Shown here piece after piece: positions 60,808 to 64,000 of a DNA stretch of 64,000 nt (position 1 is the first letter of the stretch; the number at the start of each line of letters is the position of its first letter). The stretch lies in contig JAQSWG010000023.1 of NCBI GenBank assembly GCA_029266735.1, forward strand, positions 1 to 64,000. The letters run 5' to 3'. Below the pieces are notes generated by a model. It ran no database searches. It saw only the letters and a program-made list of their open reading frames with translations, and was not told the origin of the DNA. Source of the stretch: Ornithinibacter sp. Its GTDB lineage: Bacteria > Actinomycetota > Actinomycetes > Actinomycetales > Dermatophilaceae. A program made the translations under genes and the position numbers.

Positions 60808-61394
60808 CGGTCCTCGCCCTCGGCGATCCGGACGACGTCGGAGCCGCCGTCGAAGCCGGAGAGGCGCACCTGCACCTTCTCGCTCTGCGCTGTGGGGAGG
60901 TTCTTGCCCACGTGGTCGGCGCGGATCGGCAGCTCTCGGTGGCCGCGGTCGACGAGCACGGCCAGCCGCACCGCTCGGGGGCGGCCGAGGTCCGAGAGGG
61001 CGTCGAGGGCGGCACGGATGGTGCGGCCGGAGTAGAGGACGTCGTCGACGAGCACCACGACCTTGTCGTCGATCCCACCGGCGGGGATCTCGGTGTGCAT
61101 GAGGGCGCGGGTCGGCTGGGAGCGCAGGTCGTCGCGGTGCATCGTGGCGTCCAGGGACCCGGAGGGTACGACGACACCCTCGACCTCGCGGATGAGGCCG
61201 GCGAGGCGGGAGGCGAGCTCCACGCCTCGGCTCGGGATGCCGAGCAGGACGAGGTCGTCGGCACCCTTGTTGTGCTCGAGGATCTCGTGAGCGATCCGGC
61301 GCAGTGCCCGGGCCACGTCGCCCGCGGTGAGGACGGTCCGACCGGCGGGGTCGAGGGGGTGCCCCGGGGGAACGGTGGTGTCGGCGCGCGCCAT
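60804..61394 (-). CDS. pyrR: Bifunctional pyr operon regulator / uracil phosphoribosyltransferase
   Basis: 196 residues. PRPP-binding [22 protein letters not shown], the [13 protein letters not shown] segment and the basic face around [21 protein letters not shown] match PyrR. It binds pyr leader RNA when UMP is high. ATG 61394 has AGGAGG (61404-61409) 9 nt upstream. First gene of the eight-gene pyr operon; the RNA loop just before it fits autoregulation. Confidence 0.96.
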   Translation of the reverse strand: MARADTTVPPGHPLDPAGRTVLTAGDVARALRRIAHEILEHNKGADDLVLLGIPSRGVELASRLAGLIREVEGVVVPSGSLDATMHRDDLRSQPTRALMHTEIPAGGIDDKVVVLVDDVLYSGRTIRAALDALSDLGRPRAVRLAVLVDRGHRELPIRADHVGKNLPTAQSEKVQVRLSGFDGGSDVVRIAEGEDR

Positions 61395-61411
61395 CGACGC
61401 GGACCTCCTTC

Positions 61412-61429
61412 CCTGCCTCACGGGACAGG
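61412..61429 (-). promoter_or_regulatory. PyrR-binding RNA stem-loop
   Basis: CCTG and CAGG form a short stem enclosing TCCCGTGAGG on the minus strand, which fits the UCCNGNGAGG core of known PyrR recognition loops. It ends only 2 nt before the AGGAGG of pyrR, so bound PyrR would cover the ribosome site (translational control rather than attenuation). Confidence 0.75.
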
Positions 61430-61453
61430 TCGTTAAAGGATGCGGTCGCGGCC

Positions 61454-61459
61454 ACTCTA
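61454..61459 (-). promoter_or_regulatory. Likely pyr operon -10 box (TAGAGT)
   Basis: Minus-strand TAGAGT about 60 nt before the pyrR ATG; transcription from here would include the PyrR-binding loop. No clear -35. Confidence 0.5.
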
Positions 61460-61651
61460 CGGCGAGCGGGGCTGCGCCGGCGCCCGGGCTCGCCGGGTGG
61501 GACCCCGCGGCTCACGACGACGGGTCGGCAGGCCGGTCACGCCGGGGTCGCGGCGAGGGCCGAGCCCCTCAGGGGACGTATCAGGTGCGACCCGCCCTGC
61601 TCCTCTGGGTGTCGAGCCCTTCTCGACAGGAGAGAAATCCATAAGCAACCA
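61460..61651. other. Intergenic stretch without recognised gene
   Basis: About 190 bp between the pyrR promoter and the PRC-barrel stop. The only structure seen is GTCGAG/CTCGAC with a 5-nt loop near 61611-61627 and an AT-richer patch at 61628-61680. No gene, tRNA or known RNA was recognised. Confidence 0.4.
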
Positions 61652-62218
61652 CTATCCGTATCCCAACACGATGTGATGGAATGGCGGCCAGCCGCTGCCG
61701 TTCCGTTCCGTCGAAGGAGGTCGTCGTGCAGACTGCCGCTCCAGCTGTCCCTGCCGAGCCCGCCAGCGCCGACGCCCGGCGCGCGGAGTCTGCCCCGAGG
61801 CTCTTCCCCCCGAAGGACGCCGACGACGAGACCCGCCGACGGTGGCTCGCCAGCTCTCCGTGGCCGGAGGTCGTCTTCGCGTCGCTCTGACTCGGTAGGC
61901 GGGGTCGGACTCGTAGGTTCCGGCTTCGTCGAGCTCCGGCGAGTCCTTGATCTGGTTCTTGGTCCGGTCTACGTAGACCTTCTCCTCGTTCCAGTCGACC
62001 CGATCGATCGTTCCGGCAGGAAGCATGACCTTCTTGCCGAAGATCCACGGCCCGGTGTCGACGACGACATAGCTGCTGCCGACGTCGAGGGTGGACCTGT
62101 CGACCTTGCCGATCGAGCCATCGACGGCCTCGACGGAGAAGCCCGTGAGGTCCTTACCGCGTGACGACACCTCAGCGCTCTCCCGATAGTTCCATGCATC
62201 CCAGGTACGGGTAGCCAT
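61652..62218 (-). CDS. PRC-barrel domain protein with unusual C-terminal tail
   Basis: 188 residues. Residues 1-115 are a PRC-barrel: GKDLTGFSVEAVDGSIGKVD, VGSSYVVVDTGPWIFGKKVMLPAG, RVDWNEEKVYVDRTKNQIKDSPELDE. Similar proteins normally end near here. The last ~70 residues are Arg/Ser/Pro/Gly-rich with codon use unlike the core, and lie antisense to a small plus-strand ORF, so the normal stop may have been lost. AGGAGA before ATG 62218 is a strong ribosome site; GTATTTT at 62258-62264 looks like its -10. Function unknown, often stress-related. Confidence 0.8.
   Translation of the reverse strand: MATRTWDAWNYRESAEVSSRGKDLTGFSVEAVDGSIGKVDRSTLDVGSSYVVVDTGPWIFGKKVMLPAGTIDRVDWNEEKVYVDRTKNQIKDSPELDEAGTYESDPAYRVRATRRRPPATESWRATVGGSRRRRPSGGRASGQTPRAGRRRWRARQGQLERQSARRPPSTERNGSGWPPFHHIVLGYG
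61726..61890 (+). CDS. Small ORF of unknown function (54 residues)
   Basis: Starts at GTG 61726 with GAAGGAGG (61713-61720) 5 nt upstream, among the strongest ribosome sites in the window. The product begins with an Ala/Pro/Glu-rich stretch and ends RRWLASSPWPEVVFASL. Third positions are mostly G or C, more coding-like than the opposite-strand frame. It lies wholly antisense to the tail of the PRC-barrel gene. No family recognised; it could be chance, but the ribosome site argues for translation. Confidence 0.45.
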   Translation: MQTAAPAVPAEPASADARRAESAPRLFPPKDADDETRRRWLASSPWPEVVFASL

Positions 62219-62303
62219 GGCTTTCTCCTTTCGTTCGAGTGTTGCAGGGCGTCGTCCAAAATACCCTCGGTGCCGCCGCGAGAAACCCGTGCTTCGCGGG
62301 ATT

Positions 62304-62813
62304 TCAGGCCCTCGTGACCCAGCGCATGGTGACCCGCCTCCCGTGCCTCTCCAGCCCCATGCGTCGCTCCGCGTCCCGGAAGGGGCGAAGGTGCGCGGGC
62401 GGGTCGTGGAGCACGACGTAGCCGTGGCGAGCGTAGAACGGCGCGTTCCACGGCACGTCCGCGAAGGTCATGAGGGTCACCTCGGCGCCACCTCGGCGGA
62501 CCACCTCGGCGTGTACCGCGCGCAGGAGCCCACCGCCGATGCCCCGGCGACCGTGCGCCGGGTCGACGGCGATCTGTTCGAGGTGCCAGTGACCCTGGAG
62601 ATCCAGCACGTGGGCGAAGCCGACCACCCCGCTCTCGTCCTCGGCGGCCACGAGGAGGAAGCCCGGCTCGGCGGCCCGCTCCTCCCCCGTGGAGGCAGAA
62701 GGCCAGTCGAGGGCGCCGAACCGTTCGGCGAAGAGCCGGTCGCCGGCATCCTCGATGGCCGCGAGGTGGGGAAGGTCCCGCGCCTCCGCGAGCCGGATGG
62801 TCGTCACGGGCAT
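62304..62813 (-). CDS. GNAT family N-acetyltransferase
   Basis: 169 residues. TIRLAEARDLPHLAAIE, VVGFAHVLDLQGHWHLEQIAVDPAHGRRGIGGGLLRAV (acetyl-CoA loop RRGIGGG) and NAPFYARHGYVVL are a complete GNAT fold. ATG 62813 has GGAGGA 5 nt upstream. Substrate unknown. Stands between the PRC-barrel gene and nusB. Confidence 0.88.
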   Translation of the reverse strand: MPVTTIRLAEARDLPHLAAIEDAGDRLFAERFGALDWPSASTGEERAAEPGFLLVAAEDESGVVGFAHVLDLQGHWHLEQIAVDPAHGRRGIGGGLLRAVHAEVVRRGGAEVTLMTFADVPWNAPFYARHGYVVLHDPPAHLRPFRDAERRMGLERHGRRVTMRWVTRA

Positions 62814-62857
62814 GAGTCTCCTCCACGGGCGGAGGCGGTCTGCGGCCGCGAGTGAGC

Positions 62858-63271
62858 TCAGGCGAGCGTGGGCTTCACCTCGGCGAGGCGGGCCAGCAGA
62901 CCGTTGACGAAGCGGGGGCTGTCGTCGGTGGACAGCTCGGTGGCCAGAGCCACCCACTCGCTGATCGCCACCGGCTCGGGAACGTCCCGCGAGAACAGCA
63001 CCTCATAGGCGCCCAGCCGGAGGATCGCCCTGTCCACGGCCGGCATCCGCTGGAGGGTCCACCCCTGCGAGTACGTCGTGATGAGCTCGTCGACCTGGCT
63101 CCAGTGCTCGACGACGCCCGTGACGAGGTCGGCGGTGAACTCGGACAACGGCGCCTCGGTCACCGGCGCCGCCAGGCGCTCACGGAGCAGGTCGGTCGGG
63201 TCGACCCCTCGCTGCTCGGCCTCGAAGAGGAGGTCGAGGGCGCGCTTTCGCGCCTTGGTGCGGGCGGCCAC
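62858..63271 (-). CDS. nusB: Transcription antitermination factor NusB
   Basis: 137 residues, all helical: ARTKARKRALDLLFEAEQRG, PLSEFTADLVTGVVEHWSQVDELI, MPAVDRAILRLGAYEVLF and SPRFVNGLLARLAE. Binds boxA RNA with NusE for rRNA antitermination. GTG 63271 is 3 nt after the efp stop. Confidence 0.96.
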   Translation of the reverse strand: MAARTKARKRALDLLFEAEQRGVDPTDLLRERLAAPVTEAPLSEFTADLVTGVVEHWSQVDELITTYSQGWTLQRMPAVDRAILRLGAYEVLFSRDVPEPVAISEWVALATELSTDDSPRFVNGLLARLAEVKPTLA

Positions 63272-63274
63272 GGC

Positions 63275-63835
63275 TCAGCTGACGCGACCGAGGTAGGAGC
63301 CGTCGCGGGTGTCGACCTTGATCTTCGTGCCGGCCTCGAGGAAGAGGGGCACCTGGACCTCGGCACCGGTCTCGACCGTCGCCGGCTTCGTGCCGCCGGT
63401 CGACCGGTCACCCTGCAGTCCGGGCTCGGTGTAGGTGATCTCGAGGACCACCGAGGCGGGCAGCTCGATGAACAGCACGCTCCCGTCGTGGCGAGCGACG
63501 ATGGCGTCCTGGTTCTCGAGCATGAACCTCGCCGCGTCCCCCACGGTCTCCGGGCGTACCGAGATCTGGTCGTAGGTGTCGGGGTCCATGAAGATGAAGT
63601 CCGAGCCGTCGTTGTAGAGGTACTGCATCGTCCGCTTGTCGACGTTCGCCGTCTCGACCTTGACACCGGCGTTGAACGTCTTGTCGACCACCTTGCCGCT
63701 CATCACGTTCTTCAGCTTGGTCCGCACGAACGCCGGGCCCTTGCCGGGCTTGACGTGCTGGAACTCCACGACGGTCCACAGCTGGCCCTCGAGGTTGAGG
63801 ACGAGGCCGTTCTTGAGGTCGTTCGTCGATGCCAC
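63275..63835 (-). CDS. efp: Elongation factor P
   Basis: 186 residues in three beta domains. [40 protein letters not shown] has the actinobacterial loop KPGKG at the tRNA-contact tip; later [17 protein letters not shown] and GYLGRV-like ending (GSYLGRVS). Relieves stalling at polyproline. GTG 63835 has no clear Shine-Dalgarno; a TAGACT box (63926-63931) gives a leader of about 80 nt. Confidence 0.96.
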   Translation of the reverse strand: MASTNDLKNGLVLNLEGQLWTVVEFQHVKPGKGPAFVRTKLKNVMSGKVVDKTFNAGVKVETANVDKRTMQYLYNDGSDFIFMDPDTYDQISVRPETVGDAARFMLENQDAIVARHDGSVLFIELPASVVLEITYTEPGLQGDRSTGGTKPATVETGAEVQVPLFLEAGTKIKVDTRDGSYLGRVS

Positions 63836-63925
63836 GGGAGGTCTGCGCTTTCGTCACGTCGGGGATGCCGTGCGCCCGGTCGTGGGCGCGCGTCACCCCC
63901 GCGAGGGGACTGGGATTCGCCGGTC

Positions 63926-63931
63926 AGTCTA
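63926..63931 (-). promoter_or_regulatory. Likely efp -10 box (TAGACT)
   Basis: Minus-strand TAGACT about 90 nt before the efp GTG, in the only gap upstream of efp. Confidence 0.45.
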
Positions 63932-63966
63932 GCGGCCCGGCGGCCGGCCCCTGTCCGCCTCCTGGG

Positions 63967-64000
63967 TCAGACCGCGATGGTGAGGCTGGCGACGTAGCCG
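63967..64000 (-). CDS. 3' end of an unidentified gene at window edge
   Basis: The minus strand reads GYVASLTIAV followed by TGA at 63967-63969. Only ten codons are in the window, too few to name the product; the frame choice rests on plausible residues and a stop before the efp promoter. Confidence 0.3.
   Translation of the reverse strand, partial: GYVASLTIAV

Overview
The window is very GC-rich, densely packed DNA from an actinobacterium. The gene content and order (pyk/trp/his/lgt/polA on one side; pyrR to carB, mihF, gmk, rpoZ, coaBC, metK, priA, def, fmt, rsmB, rpe on the other), the mIHF gene, leaderless genes with TAnnnT -10 boxes and the protein sequences point to Micrococcales, probably the Intrasporangiaceae (Janibacter/Knoellia/Tetrasphaera-like). 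The family assignment is inference. No insertion sequence, prophage, integron or CRISPR array was seen; almost everything is core chromosome.

Layout. 1-10.5 kb: a cell-surface glycan locus on both strands. It has an AftD-like arabinofuranosyltransferase, a GT4 and a GT2 glycosyltransferase and a frameshifted polytopic membrane protein in one ATGA-coupled operon, a divergent flippase, and two paralogous SAM-dependent methyltransferases. 10.5-18 kb: polA, a hotdog thioesterase, a GNAT protein, a DUF554 membrane protein, the ANTAR response regulator pdtaR abutting a tRNA-Leu(CAA), and pyruvate kinase. 17.5-23.5 kb: glutamate synthase gltBD. 23.6-32.5 kb: lgt, a DsbA-like/MauE-like pair, trpA-trpB-trpC with two small trp-associated membrane proteins, trpE, hisI and hisF, nearly all overlapping by 4-8 nt. 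32.5-35.6 kb: a P-loop kinase, an MFS exporter and an ArsR/SRPBCC pair. 35.6-37.1 kb: a PH-domain protein, hisG and hisE, with a small deletion that removes the hisE 3' end and hisG 5' end. 37.2-38.2 kb: a PnuC-type (riboflavin) transporter under an FMN riboswitch.

38.3-45.9 kb: a pentapeptide-repeat protein, rpe, rsmB, fmt, def, priA and metK. 46-48.8 kb: two coupled coiled-coil genes, the second with a DivIVA-type N-terminus, ended by a perfect bidirectional terminator. 48.8-51.3 kb: coaBC, rpoZ, gmk, mihF. 51.4-61.4 kb: a complete pyrimidine operon (pyrR-pyrB-pyrC-carA-carB-pyrK-pyrD-pyrF) whose leader carries a PyrR-binding RNA loop next to the pyrR Shine-Dalgarno. 61.6-64 kb: a tiny unknown ORF, a PRC-barrel protein, a GNAT protein, nusB and efp.

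No clearly new multi-gene system was found. The points most worth a second look are the hisE/hisG deletion, the over-represented GGCATAC/GTATGCC word, the tRNA-Leu/pdtaR junction, the coiled-coil gene pair, the glycan locus with its frameshifted gene, and the small ORF opposite the PRC-barrel tail.
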